Assembly: GCA_020634615.1 (NCBI GenBank)
Contig: JACKBI010000008.1
Coordinates: 124,001-188,000 of the forward strand
Source: Anaerolineales bacterium
Lineage (GTDB): Bacteria > Chloroflexota > Anaerolineae > JAAEKA01
Length of the DNA: 64,000 bases
Reading direction: 5' to 3'
In this document: positions 26,801 through 35,260 of the stretch, piece by piece
Layout of the letters: each line of letters starts with the position of its first letter
Position numbering within the stretch: position 1 is the stretch's first letter
The notes under the pieces: model-generated
What the model was told of the DNA's origin: nothing
Database searches by the model: none
The model's input: the letters and a program-made list of their open reading frames with translations, nothing else
Made by a program: the position numbers and the translations under genes

Positions 26801-26973
26801 GCGGGTTCCTTAGCTTGCCCAAGGATTTCGTCGACGGTATCGGCTTGAGTTGGGGCGCTTCATACGGCGACATCATGCACTTTGACATGCGCAACAAGGG
26901 GAGTGGTCGCAAAATCCAGTCTGCCATCGGTGCTTACAAAAAGAAGAAACAGGAAGAGGCAAAAACTGAGTGA
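23872..26973 (+). CDS. eCIS cargo 1: DUF4157 protein with inserted HExxH domain and C-terminal M15 peptidase
   Basis: 1033 residues; the exact start is uncertain (ATGs at 23872, 23881 and 23911, with weak ribosome binding sites). Residues about 58-82 carry the DUF4157 leader (PKLQVGSVDDPLEREAD). A separate domain follows with HELSH at 298-302 (NLIHELSHTLDVGN), a possible zinc protease. The main DUF4157 core lies at about 520-590 (FGRDFGHVRVHTDAAAARSA, then HELSHVVQQ at 579). After an Ala/Pro linker the C-terminus matches peptidase M15 (DD-carboxypeptidase/endolysin): SMHLFGLAIDV with H861 and D868, and GDIMHFDM with D1000 and H1003. The predicted activity is peptidoglycan peptide cleavage in the target cell. 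DUF4157 proteins are strongly associated with eCIS loci. Confidence 0.85.
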   Translation: MLVMNRRHAGRKSMERRTSPGAAPAQPQASMNSSQPAGTSTGGLLTARVAPFLTLPVQPKLQVGSVDDPLEREADMTADRVMAGVPVSGPLSRIAPPANGHLIRRDAPAAQPVSEEERREFEAMRADFFRAAGERMSEDILGSAGFAEGPGGTHARPTNPDEALRVTTRWGVTRDILIAGVPNLSASIQGRVAAGSHGSDTLAARQQSLIDAMTSAGQQAYQDAIARVRGEPFWRNHLDTTTIFIFPDLSGANRYAGYTQEGTERSPDGTISKAFVIHISKDALEAGNLDSVVANLIHELSHTLDVGNVIAPSLDPFLNELAELLADHPDIQALRQGAADADEARQTHVKRIKQILYEHTGYGEKEVFAHLQQLTHQPSVTVDGTQVSGSRYILSTVEGYVRALQRIGIRPRTLSNILDALGRRTDILYDRRIAATPQGSTARQRLVREKELARLTLSVARDLAQEELDATVQPKLEPGAAGDASLQRSVAGTVAGGPAPAAVHAVLRAPGRPLDAGARTVAELSFGRDFGHVRVHTDAAAARSAEQIRARAYTSGPHIAFASGQYAPHTPAGLRLLSHELSHVVQQTGQPGGSPVARWPWDEPVTLKKVLSPAAVQRNAHRELLKQINGYPMKDMLATFAAMASAGTLDGMIADIDAAEGVDRPRLKIAMDAARIKGRGTPATEAEISDLKTRMAARELPADQQAEVLSFLGAGTQPAAVPAATEAASTTPAAAAAPQTSFKTSSYALSKTPVTVVKENKDEGLKEIREAPADYAARILVMAGLDSATWFSSFTSIKFLGQSVANIHTDLATHLKAVEARFAESHGGPSKDPAVAGTALGLNQGIGGAREAPTGTAFSMHLFGLAIDVNYTSNPWVGASANKVFANAGWLAVGKKLQYSGGMSYDQLSELDKAVETYFGYLDNIEALGARLAAIEDASNPWKGKSAEAAAKQIQQDLDTAATKWERTGAKDVIKKGGFLSLPKDFVDGIGLSWGASYGDIMHFDMRNKGSGRKIQSAIGAYKKKKQEEAKTE

Positions 26974-27045
26974 GATCTGCTTGCAGAACGGTTCGTATGA
27001 GTACAAGATTTAGGTTTGCTGTGATAACCTGAAGAGGATACATCT

Positions 27046-28695
27046 ATGGCGCATAGACTGATACGCTTTCGCCGGGGAAGAGGAACTAGCGATACTTCGG
27101 ACGATACCGCAAGAGAGACGCGCCCGGCCATTGCCGCTGATGCTGGCAATGGCTTGTTGAACCGTGCCGGACCGGTGCAGCGGCTGGGGCCTCCCATACA
27201 GGCCAAGCTGGAAGTTGGTGCAGCCAACGACCCGCTGGAGCAGGAAGCCGATGCCACGGCTGATCGAGTCGCTGGGTCCGGGAGCGCAGCGGACGTGTTG
27301 CGATCGGCCACGGGCGCTGGCGCGAGCACGGCGCCCGGCGGCGTTGCGCCGGACAGCGTCCACAGCACCTTGCAATCCGCCGGTCGGTCGCCGGACGTCT
27401 CGACGCGCGCGTTCGCCGAGGCCCACTTCGGTCGTGACTTCGGCGATGTGCGCATTCACACCGATGGCGCGGCCGCCCAATCGGCGCAGGAGATCCACGC
27501 CCGCGCCTATACCAGTGGTCGCGACATCGTTTTCGGCCCCGGACAGTACGCGCCGCACACCGAGGCTGGCCAACGCCTGCTGGCTCATGAGCTCACCCAT
27601 GTCGCCCAGCAGGAGGCCGGGCGCGCCGGGTCGGTCCAGCGCGACGTGATCAACATGCCTGCCGAGACGATTACGAGTACCCGCAACCCCGTGGAGCGGG
27701 CCGTGCCGGGGCTGGGCAACTTGCAAGGGCAGGGTGTGACCGGCAGCGGTCCGACGCTGGCGCACGGCCAGCAGTCGATCACCCAGAACGCGCCAACTCC
27801 CACCGACGTGCTGCCCTTTCGCGGCGGCGGCTGGGACGGCGATACCATCTTGACGCGGCTGGGACAGTACGACACGGTGGCCGGGACCGACAGCGACGCG
27901 ATCCGCTGCGTACAGGCAGTAGCCATGGCGAGCCGCATCACCCGGGGACCGTCGGCGGTGACCAGCTTCCTCCGTTCGATGATTCTGGAAGGGATGATGT
28001 CGCGCACGCTGGGCCAGCGCGAGCGCACTGCCAAGGACGTGCTGGAATACGTGATTGCCCGCATCGAGGACCAGCGGGCCACCTACGGCGACCTGAGCTG
28101 GGCGCAGGAAGCGCTACACGACCTGTTTTACAACGACGTCAACGGCACGCCGGCAGGCGATATCACCAGTCAGATGGTTCCCAGTCTCGACCTGGAGACC
28201 AGCCTGAAACGCATGGATGTCTGGTGCGACAACCCGGCCCAGGTCATCGCCGAGGTCAATAAGTTGCAGTCAGGCGAGCAACTGCTGGTCAACACCTGGC
28301 AGGTAGTCTTCAACGTCGCCTTCGACGATCTGAGCGAGCAGGGCATCGAAGTTGCCGAGGGTGACAGCATCGTGGTCGAGGTCAACGGCCGGCGCGTGCG
28401 CATCCGCCGCATCAACACCGACCGGCGACCGCCGCATACTGCCATCGACGCCATCGTCCGCGATCGGCAGCTTGGCCATCAATTGCTGGTCTTCAAGGAC
28501 GGCGCGACGGGCAGACTGCGACTGTATGAACCGGAAGTCACCACCAGCGGCCAACATCTGGAGACGCTGGCGCAAGATGGCAGCAATTTCGTTCGATATT
28601 TCAACGATCAGCCGGCCTTCGGCATCTACCAGTACATTCAGATTCTGGGCAAGCTGACACCCAGTTCGCTCAGCACGCTGACCACGACACCCTGA
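27046..28695 (+). CDS. eCIS cargo 2: DUF4157 protein with unknown C-terminal domain
   Basis: 549 residues. The leader AKLEVGAANDPLEQEAD lies near residue 52, and the core FGRDFGDVRIHTDGAAAQSA ends in HELTHVAQQ (H181). From about residue 250 the sequence is unfamiliar. A conserved-looking Cys in DAIRCVQAVAMAS (C288) and His in RQLGHQLLVFKDG (H478) followed by LRLYEPEV could be a papain-like Cys-His pair. H464 in RPPHTAID is another candidate. This is inference from spacing only. The gene has its own GAGG ribosome binding site and its stop overlaps the next start. Confidence 0.8.
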   Translation: MAHRLIRFRRGRGTSDTSDDTARETRPAIAADAGNGLLNRAGPVQRLGPPIQAKLEVGAANDPLEQEADATADRVAGSGSAADVLRSATGAGASTAPGGVAPDSVHSTLQSAGRSPDVSTRAFAEAHFGRDFGDVRIHTDGAAAQSAQEIHARAYTSGRDIVFGPGQYAPHTEAGQRLLAHELTHVAQQEAGRAGSVQRDVINMPAETITSTRNPVERAVPGLGNLQGQGVTGSGPTLAHGQQSITQNAPTPTDVLPFRGGGWDGDTILTRLGQYDTVAGTDSDAIRCVQAVAMASRITRGPSAVTSFLRSMILEGMMSRTLGQRERTAKDVLEYVIARIEDQRATYGDLSWAQEALHDLFYNDVNGTPAGDITSQMVPSLDLETSLKRMDVWCDNPAQVIAEVNKLQSGEQLLVNTWQVVFNVAFDDLSEQGIEVAEGDSIVVEVNGRRVRIRRINTDRRPPHTAIDAIVRDRQLGHQLLVFKDGATGRLRLYEPEVTTSGQHLETLAQDGSNFVRYFNDQPAFGIYQYIQILGKLTPSSLSTLTTTP

Positions 28696-30431
28696 TGAGC
28701 GACCACAGCCAGCGGCTTGCGCGCAAGCCGGCGACTACCACCACCGGAAGACCGATGACAGGCGCCACCCATGCATCTGCTGATCCGGTTGCCGCGTCTC
28801 CGATTGCAACGCATGGCGCGCTCTATCATGCCCGCCCGGCGCTGACCCTCGGACCACCCGGACAGAACACCTTGACGATAAGTACGCCCGGCGACCCAAT
28901 TGAGCGGGAGGCCGAGCGCGTAGCAGGTCAGGTGACGGCAGCAGCGATCGGCGGCGCGGGTCCGGTGTCTGGCAGCGTCCCCAAACAGCTTGCTGCGATG
29001 CCAGCCGGTGTCGTCGCTCGCGACGAGAAAACTGCCGCCGAGCCTGCAACAACCGACAAAAAGGACTCAGAAACCGGTTTCGGGTCGCCGGCTGCGCCCT
29101 GGCTGGTGCTCAAGCCATTGATACTACAACTGCCGTCGCGCTGGAAAGCAGCCGCCAACAAGTCGGCCGGCGAACTGAGCCTCGACGACCAGGAACTGTA
29201 TGGCAACTTCACCGGCGCGCTGCAAAACCTGCTCTATGCCGGCATGCTGACGCAGATGTCGTCGTACAAACCTGATTTCAGCAAGGGGCTGGAGGCCGCC
29301 GAATCGCTCTCCGGCGTCACTGACACCTATCTGAAGCTGGCATCCTTTGCGTTTCAGAAGGACATCGAGAAATACCTTGGCAAGGAAGCCAAGCCGGTGA
29401 TCATGCAGAATATCGGCTGGATGGTGATGTACGGATTGTTCCTGCAAGGCGGGCTGGTCGGGTTCAACGCCGCGCTGGAGAAAGATCTCAACTTCACCAC
29501 TATCATCGGACCGGCGGTCAAGTCATTCACCGAGGCGCCGCAAGGCTTTGCCCGCCCGCTGCAGCGACCCAATGTGCTTGATCCGCGCTGGGGCAGCTAT
29601 CCCTTTTATACCGCGCCCAGCGGCCTGGAAGCGGGCGTCAGCGGGCGGGAAGACGCTGCCAAGCCCTACACCTTCAACCTCAAGTTGGGCGTCAACGTGG
29701 CCTCGCTGGCCGACCTTTACCCCGAAAAGGAGGAGGACAAGAAGAAATACAAAGGCTTTGAGTTGTATCCCTATCTGAGCTTCAGCCACTCCTGGGAAAA
29801 GGAAGGAGCGAAGCCGCCCGATTTCAGAAATATCTGGCTGGCCGGCATGTTTTTCGGCGGCGACGGCGTGTATACGATCGTGGAAGGTGGCCAGAAAGAC
29901 AAGGCTGACGACACAATCGCCGAGACTTACCTGCGTACCGGGCTGGTCTTCCGCAACCTCGGCGCGCTGCAATTGGGCCAGTTGACCAGCGAATACAGCC
30001 TGCGCCCGGGCGGCGACCTGCGGACGCGACTAAACGCCGCCAGCAGCATCAAACTGGTGGACACCAAAACCTGGCAGGCGACCCTCGGCATGGGCATCGG
30101 CGGGTTGCTGCCCAGCGCTGCCCAGCCGGGCGCGCTGGATCTCAGCGGCGAGGCTGGGCTGGCCTACAAAACCTACCGGCCAGGCGTCAAGGAGCCGTTC
30201 AAGAGCGGCGTCAGCGCCGGGACGACCTGGCGCAACCAGGATCCGTTCGATCCCACGTCAGGGCGTTTGCTCAGTGTGGGCGGCAAGCTGACGGTGTTGG
30301 ACATGTTGTTCTTGTCGGTCGAGTATCACCAGGCCAGCGGCGGGACGGAGACGCCGGGCGCGCCGTCCTTGCCGGGACAGGATTTCCGGTTCATGCTTGG
30401 TTTCGGTCCGGGTATTTTCCGCTGGAAGTAG
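28695..30431 (+). CDS. eCIS cargo 3: leader-only DUF4157-like protein with beta-rich body
   Basis: 578 residues, starting in a TGATG overlap with cargo 2. Residues about 50-80 keep only the leader (STPGDPIEREAERVAGQV); there is no RDFG..RVHTD core and no HExxH. Residues 130-290 are helical. From about 310 the sequence alternates in a barrel-like way (YTFNLKLGVNVASL, FELYPYLSFSHSWEKEG, TYLRTGLVFRNLGALQLGQL, WQATLGMGIGGLL, LSVGGKLTVLDMLFLSVEY) and ends with aromatic-containing FRFMLGFGPGIFRWK. That suggests an outer-membrane-type beta barrel or pore-forming cargo, without a signal peptide. This function is inferred. Confidence 0.72.
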   Translation: MSDHSQRLARKPATTTTGRPMTGATHASADPVAASPIATHGALYHARPALTLGPPGQNTLTISTPGDPIEREAERVAGQVTAAAIGGAGPVSGSVPKQLAAMPAGVVARDEKTAAEPATTDKKDSETGFGSPAAPWLVLKPLILQLPSRWKAAANKSAGELSLDDQELYGNFTGALQNLLYAGMLTQMSSYKPDFSKGLEAAESLSGVTDTYLKLASFAFQKDIEKYLGKEAKPVIMQNIGWMVMYGLFLQGGLVGFNAALEKDLNFTTIIGPAVKSFTEAPQGFARPLQRPNVLDPRWGSYPFYTAPSGLEAGVSGREDAAKPYTFNLKLGVNVASLADLYPEKEEDKKKYKGFELYPYLSFSHSWEKEGAKPPDFRNIWLAGMFFGGDGVYTIVEGGQKDKADDTIAETYLRTGLVFRNLGALQLGQLTSEYSLRPGGDLRTRLNAASSIKLVDTKTWQATLGMGIGGLLPSAAQPGALDLSGEAGLAYKTYRPGVKEPFKSGVSAGTTWRNQDPFDPTSGRLLSVGGKLTVLDMLFLSVEYHQASGGTETPGAPSLPGQDFRFMLGFGPGIFRWK

Positions 30432-30449
30432 CACTTTGCGCGACCAATC

Positions 30450-33400
30450 ATGACTGAAACCACGGCGCGGGTAGCTGCCAAGCCCACCACGACCACCCAT
30501 GACGTTGCCGCGACGCGGCGGGCGAAACCTGCTCCCGCGCCTGCACAGGCGATTGGCGCATCGGTCGGGTTGCTGCATAACGGCGGTCCGGCGCTGCTGC
30601 TGGGCGGGCTGGTTCAGACCAAGGTTGTCATCGGGGCGCCCAACGATCCGTTCGAGCAGGAAGCTGACCGTGTTGCGGATGATGTGGTCGCCGGGCAAGC
30701 CATCAAATCGGTGTCCCGCCTGCCTGCGGGCGGTCTGGGCAGCGTTTCACAGCGCCAGCCGGCCGGCGACGAGGAGGAACCGGCGCAAACCCTGTCTGTT
30801 CAGCGGGACGCGGAGGATGGAGAGGAAGAACCGACGCAAACGTTGCCGGTTCAGCGTCTACCGGCGAGTGACCTGGACGAGGAACCGGCGCAGATGTTCG
30901 CTGTTCAGCGAGACGAGACGGACGTGGAGGAAGAAGCGCCGGTCCAGCCGAGCTCCAACGGTTTCGGCGGCCCGACTATGCGCGCCGCGGCCGCGCACGC
31001 GATCCGGGGTAAAGGAGCCGGGGAGCCGTTAAGGCCGCCCGTACGCGGCGCTCTGGAGCGCGGGATGGGGGTTGATTTGGGCAGCGTGCGTGTCCATGCG
31101 TCGGCCAGCGCGAACAGCGCGGCCGAGTCGCTCAACGCGCGTGCCTTTACCCATCGCAACCACATCTGGCTGGGCGCAGGCGAGTCCCAGACCGATCTGA
31201 AGCTCCTGGCTCACGAGACGACCCACGTTTTGCAGCAGGATGGCGTCGTGCGCCGCAAGGCGGCGGTGAATCCTTCGCGTCCAGAAGATGACTTGTTGCC
31301 ATCAGCGGCGGGGAAAGCGCCGGATTCGCGCCCATCTGCCAGTCCGTCCGGTACCGCGGTTCAGGTGGATGCCACACAGACAACCGGAGCCGCGCCGTCG
31401 GCTGCTCCGCCAGCGGCTGTTGATGCGGCATCTCCGACCGGGACCGCGGAGGAGCCTCGGGCCACTTCCGGTGGCACATTCACCGAAAAGAGCAGTGGCC
31501 AACATGTGGACTCGGCGGTCCCAGTCGAGGAACAGCCTGGAGAAGCTGGTCAACCTGCCGCGACGGATGCTCAAACCGGACCGGGCAAAAAGCCCGCTGC
31601 CGCCGGTCAGCCCCAAGCAGGGGCAGGCGCCCAGGGGGAGGAAGTGCAGCAGCACTCGCCCACCACTCCTGCCGAGGATCCGGCCTTCCAGAAGACTCTT
31701 GGCAAGATCAAGAAGACGCGCAAGGCCGAGGCGGCCCACGGGCCTCCGCGGGACAAGGAGGGTGAAGTAACTGCCGCGGCTGTGTTGCCGGTCGAGGAGC
31801 AGAAGACACGCAACGCGCGCAGTGATCATCTGACGGCGATGAAGGCGACGGCCGAAGCGACCGAGTCGAAAGAGCAATCCAAGCCCACCTTTTCCGCCGA
31901 GGCTTTCAAGGCGATGCTCAAGGGGAATCTTGCCAAGATCGAGCAGACTTTGCCCCAGAGTGAGGAAGCCGCCAAGGAGTTCAAGCGTGAAAAGCCGCTG
32001 GAAGGGGTCAAGCAGGACATCGGCGGTCAGGTGGCGGCTGAAAACGCCAAGGTCACCGGGCCGATGGCCAGCCAGGTCAAGCAGGATGCACCGCCCAGTA
32101 CAAAACGGGTCGAGGAACCTCACAAGCTCGTGGAAGAGAAGCCCGGTGACAAGCCGAAGCCCATCAGCGCATCGGCCGCGGCTGTCAAGCCCAGGCTCGA
32201 TTCTGAGGTCTCCATGGCGCGCGAGAGCCAGTCGCTGGACGACAAGATGGCCCAGGAGGGCATCACCGAGGACCAACTGGCCCAGTCCAACGAACCGACG
32301 TTCGTCGAAGCCCTGGATACCAAGCGGCAGGCTCAGCAGGAAGCCGCTGACGCTCCGGGCCGTTATCGCGAGAAGGAGGAGAAAATCCTGGCGCGCGCCC
32401 AGCAACGCGCCCGGTCAGCCGGCGCAGCGGGTTTTGACGATATGCACACCAGTCGTAGCGGCGCGTTCACCGATGTATTCTCGAAGCAGTCCACCACCAA
32501 GACTGCTGACGAAGCCGAACAGACCAGGATTCTCGGCGAGTTGGATCGCATCTATAACGCAACCAAAACTGACGTTGACACGATCCTGAACGACCTTTCC
32601 AGCAATGTGGACAGCACATTCGAAACCGAGGCGGGCGAGGCCAAGAAGACCTTTGAGACGCAGGTCGAAGACAAGCTGGACGACATCTACGGTATCACCG
32701 TTATCGATGACTGGCTGTTCGGCGAAGACACGGAAGCCATCGAGAAGGTGTTCCGCGATGAAAAAGACCGTTTCCTCGCGGCTATGGACCGGACGCTGGA
32801 CAAGATCGCCGAGATGATCGCCAGCCAGCTCAACGCAGCGATCGACCGTATCAAACTTGGGCGCAAAGATGCCGACGACTTCTACAATGGCTTGAGCACA
32901 GAACAACAACGGCTGGCCAAGGAAGCCATGGAGGTCTACACGGCCAAGTATGACACGCTGGAGGAGACTGTTCAGGCCAAGCAGGAGGAACTGGCGCAGA
33001 CGCTGGCTCAGTCGTACAAGGACAATGTGGACGCGCTGCGCGAGTCCTTCGACAAGATCAAGGAGGAAGTCAGCCGCGGCTGGATCGGCAAGGCCATCGA
33101 TTTCATCGTGGATGTGGCGACGGCGATCAAGAAGCTGGGTGAACTGCTGCTGTCGATCATCTCGCGCGTGGCCAACATCATCAGCGATATTCTGGCGCAC
33201 CCGATACGTTTCCTGGAAAACCTGGCATCGGGTGTCGTCGCCGGCTTCAGGAAATTCGTCAGCAACCTGGACACCTACTTGATATCGGGTTTCTTCGATT
33301 GGCTGCGCGGCAGTGTCGGCGGGGCTGCCATTGAAATACCGGACAGCTTCGATCCCCAAGGGCTGTTCAACCTGGTGACGCAGGTGCTCGGGCTGAACTA

Positions 33401-35234
33401 TCAGACGTTCCGCGATCTGGCGGTCGAGAAGTTTGGCGAGCCGACAGTCGCGGTTCTGGAAAAAGGCGCTGAACTGGCGGAGGGCGGACTGGAGCTGTTC
33501 CGCATCGCCCAGAAGGATGGGCTGGGCGCGCTGTGGACCCACATCAAGGAAATGATCGCCAGCAACGTCAGCGAAATCTTCGAGCAAGTCAAGGAGACGA
33601 TTCTCTACCAGACTATCGAGAAGGTGCTGGCCTTTGTGGGTTCCCTGTTTACGCCGGTGGGCGCGTTCATCAAAGCTGTGCAGACGCTGTACCGCGGCCT
33701 GCGCTTCCTGGTGGACAACATCGACCGGATCGCTGAGCTGGTCGATGCATTTCTGTCTTCGCTGGAACTGGCGGTGCAGGGCAATGTGGCAGCGATCACC
33801 GACAAGGTTGTGTTGGCCTTGCGCAGCTTCATCGTCGTCGCCATCGACTTCCTGGCAAAGCTGGTCGGCCTGGGCAACTTGGGTGAGAAGGTCCGCAAGA
33901 TACTCAACTACGTGCGCCAACCGATCATCCGCGCCATGAAGTGGCTACTGAACAAGGTCAGCCCGCTGGTCAACCGCATCAAGAAGGGCGTCAAGGCAGT
34001 GGCTGGCAAGGGCAAGGCAGCCGTGGAACGTCTCCTGGGGTGGTGGGGTGTTCGCCAGCCTTTCAAGCAAGGCGGCAAACCGCACACGCTGTACTTTAAG
34101 GGTTCAGGCAAGAGTTCTGTGCTGGTGATGCATAGCAAGCAGGAGCAAGTCGTGAGCGACTGGCTGGTCGCCCGGCGCGAGGCTGCCACCCCGCCGATGC
34201 GGCCGTTCGTCGAAGAGGCGCTGGTTGCATACGCTCGGTTCAACCTCGCCCGCGACAACCTGGAGGCATTGCGCACGGAGCTTGAAGCGCTCCCCGCGCC
34301 CGCTCAGCAGGCCCGGCGCCCTGAATACGAAACTGTCTATCGGATCTTTTCGGCGTCGCTGCGTGATCTTGGCCGGACGTTCTCCGCGCTTCCGGTGGAT
34401 GCAGAACCGGAACGCATCGTGTTGCATCTTTCGCGCTTCAAGCAGCGGGCGCTCTACCAACAGCATGCGCGCAGCGGCAGGCTTCAACACAGCCTGCAAC
34501 GACCCCAGCGCCAAACCAATCAGCTGGAGAGCTGGCGGAGGCATGCACGGACCGAAATGACCATGGAGTGGATGGACTATGGACGGCGTCTGGGGCTGCC
34601 GGACAACCGGATCCTTGTACCCGACTGGGACCGCAATGGCGCCAGAACGCCGATGCAGGTTGACCATCGCATTGAGTGGCAGGTTCGCCCCCTAGGTGAC
34701 GAGCGTTCTCTCGACGAACCATGGAATTACGAGCTGCTGGATGCCCAGTCCAACAGGGTTTCCGGCGCTTCCATCGACCGTGAGATTCGGGCCGAGCGAC
34801 AGCGCATCGCGACCGAAACGGGTGATCACAGCTGGCTGGCGCGTGACATGACCTTCACTAGCGTCGAGGGTGGTGGCAATTCAGGCCGGCGTTGGTCTTT
34901 GGAAGACATTGCCAACGGCGAGCACCTGAAAGTCTATGCCAGGCGCTACGGCGCGCCTGCTTCCTCCGGAGCGCTGCCGTCGGCTGAGAAGCTAGCCGCC
35001 GCGCAGAACGACGGCTCGCAGGCTGCATCGGGCTTGCAGGACCGCGCTGGGATCGAAGTCGGACTGCGTTCGCTTGTAAGACGATATCCTGCCCAGGCCA
35101 GTCAAATTCGCGCAGTGGTGGCATTGCGACTGAATGAGCGCAGTTGGAATGACGTCCGATCGGAGCTGGGCATCTCTGCTGCCGAGTTGAAGCGACTGCG
35201 CGAGCTGCTGAGCAGCGCCGGAGTTCGTCTATAG
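30450..35234 (+). CDS. eCIS cargo 4: giant DUF4157 protein with C-terminal HNH-like nuclease
   Basis: 1594 residues. The leader TKVVIGAPNDPFEQEAD lies near residue 57. A repeat of about 24 residues follows (EEPAQTLSVQRD, EEPTQTLPVQRL, EEPAQMFAVQRD), then the DUF4157 core ending in HETTHVLQQ (H255). Residues 270-700 are a Pro/Ala/Glu-rich, coiled-coil-prone region, and 700-1200 a long helical region with hydrophobic helices around GKAIDFIVDVATAIKKLG and LENLASGVVAGF. The C-terminus has an HNH-like motif: VDHRIEWQ (D1405, H1406), then NYELLDAQSNRVSG (N1426, N1435). It ends in a short helix-turn-helix-like segment. Predicted role: a DNA-cleaving toxin carried by the particle. Confidence 0.8.
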   Translation: MTETTARVAAKPTTTTHDVAATRRAKPAPAPAQAIGASVGLLHNGGPALLLGGLVQTKVVIGAPNDPFEQEADRVADDVVAGQAIKSVSRLPAGGLGSVSQRQPAGDEEEPAQTLSVQRDAEDGEEEPTQTLPVQRLPASDLDEEPAQMFAVQRDETDVEEEAPVQPSSNGFGGPTMRAAAAHAIRGKGAGEPLRPPVRGALERGMGVDLGSVRVHASASANSAAESLNARAFTHRNHIWLGAGESQTDLKLLAHETTHVLQQDGVVRRKAAVNPSRPEDDLLPSAAGKAPDSRPSASPSGTAVQVDATQTTGAAPSAAPPAAVDAASPTGTAEEPRATSGGTFTEKSSGQHVDSAVPVEEQPGEAGQPAATDAQTGPGKKPAAAGQPQAGAGAQGEEVQQHSPTTPAEDPAFQKTLGKIKKTRKAEAAHGPPRDKEGEVTAAAVLPVEEQKTRNARSDHLTAMKATAEATESKEQSKPTFSAEAFKAMLKGNLAKIEQTLPQSEEAAKEFKREKPLEGVKQDIGGQVAAENAKVTGPMASQVKQDAPPSTKRVEEPHKLVEEKPGDKPKPISASAAAVKPRLDSEVSMARESQSLDDKMAQEGITEDQLAQSNEPTFVEALDTKRQAQQEAADAPGRYREKEEKILARAQQRARSAGAAGFDDMHTSRSGAFTDVFSKQSTTKTADEAEQTRILGELDRIYNATKTDVDTILNDLSSNVDSTFETEAGEAKKTFETQVEDKLDDIYGITVIDDWLFGEDTEAIEKVFRDEKDRFLAAMDRTLDKIAEMIASQLNAAIDRIKLGRKDADDFYNGLSTEQQRLAKEAMEVYTAKYDTLEETVQAKQEELAQTLAQSYKDNVDALRESFDKIKEEVSRGWIGKAIDFIVDVATAIKKLGELLLSIISRVANIISDILAHPIRFLENLASGVVAGFRKFVSNLDTYLISGFFDWLRGSVGGAAIEIPDSFDPQGLFNLVTQVLGLNYQTFRDLAVEKFGEPTVAVLEKGAELAEGGLELFRIAQKDGLGALWTHIKEMIASNVSEIFEQVKETILYQTIEKVLAFVGSLFTPVGAFIKAVQTLYRGLRFLVDNIDRIAELVDAFLSSLELAVQGNVAAITDKVVLALRSFIVVAIDFLAKLVGLGNLGEKVRKILNYVRQPIIRAMKWLLNKVSPLVNRIKKGVKAVAGKGKAAVERLLGWWGVRQPFKQGGKPHTLYFKGSGKSSVLVMHSKQEQVVSDWLVARREAATPPMRPFVEEALVAYARFNLARDNLEALRTELEALPAPAQQARRPEYETVYRIFSASLRDLGRTFSALPVDAEPERIVLHLSRFKQRALYQQHARSGRLQHSLQRPQRQTNQLESWRRHARTEMTMEWMDYGRRLGLPDNRILVPDWDRNGARTPMQVDHRIEWQVRPLGDERSLDEPWNYELLDAQSNRVSGASIDREIRAERQRIATETGDHSWLARDMTFTSVEGGGNSGRRWSLEDIANGEHLKVYARRYGAPASSGALPSAEKLAAAQNDGSQAASGLQDRAGIEVGLRSLVRRYPAQASQIRAVVALRLNERSWNDVRSELGISAAELKRLRELLSSAGVRL

Positions 35235-35260
35235 AAAACTTGCAAGGAGTTCATGGCACC

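Noticed and set aside
63..35234. Prophage or type VI secretion system
   Set aside because: No capsid, terminase, portal, integrase or lysis genes, and no TssJ/L/M or ClpV; the AAA+ ATPase and DUF4157 cargo indicate eCIS.
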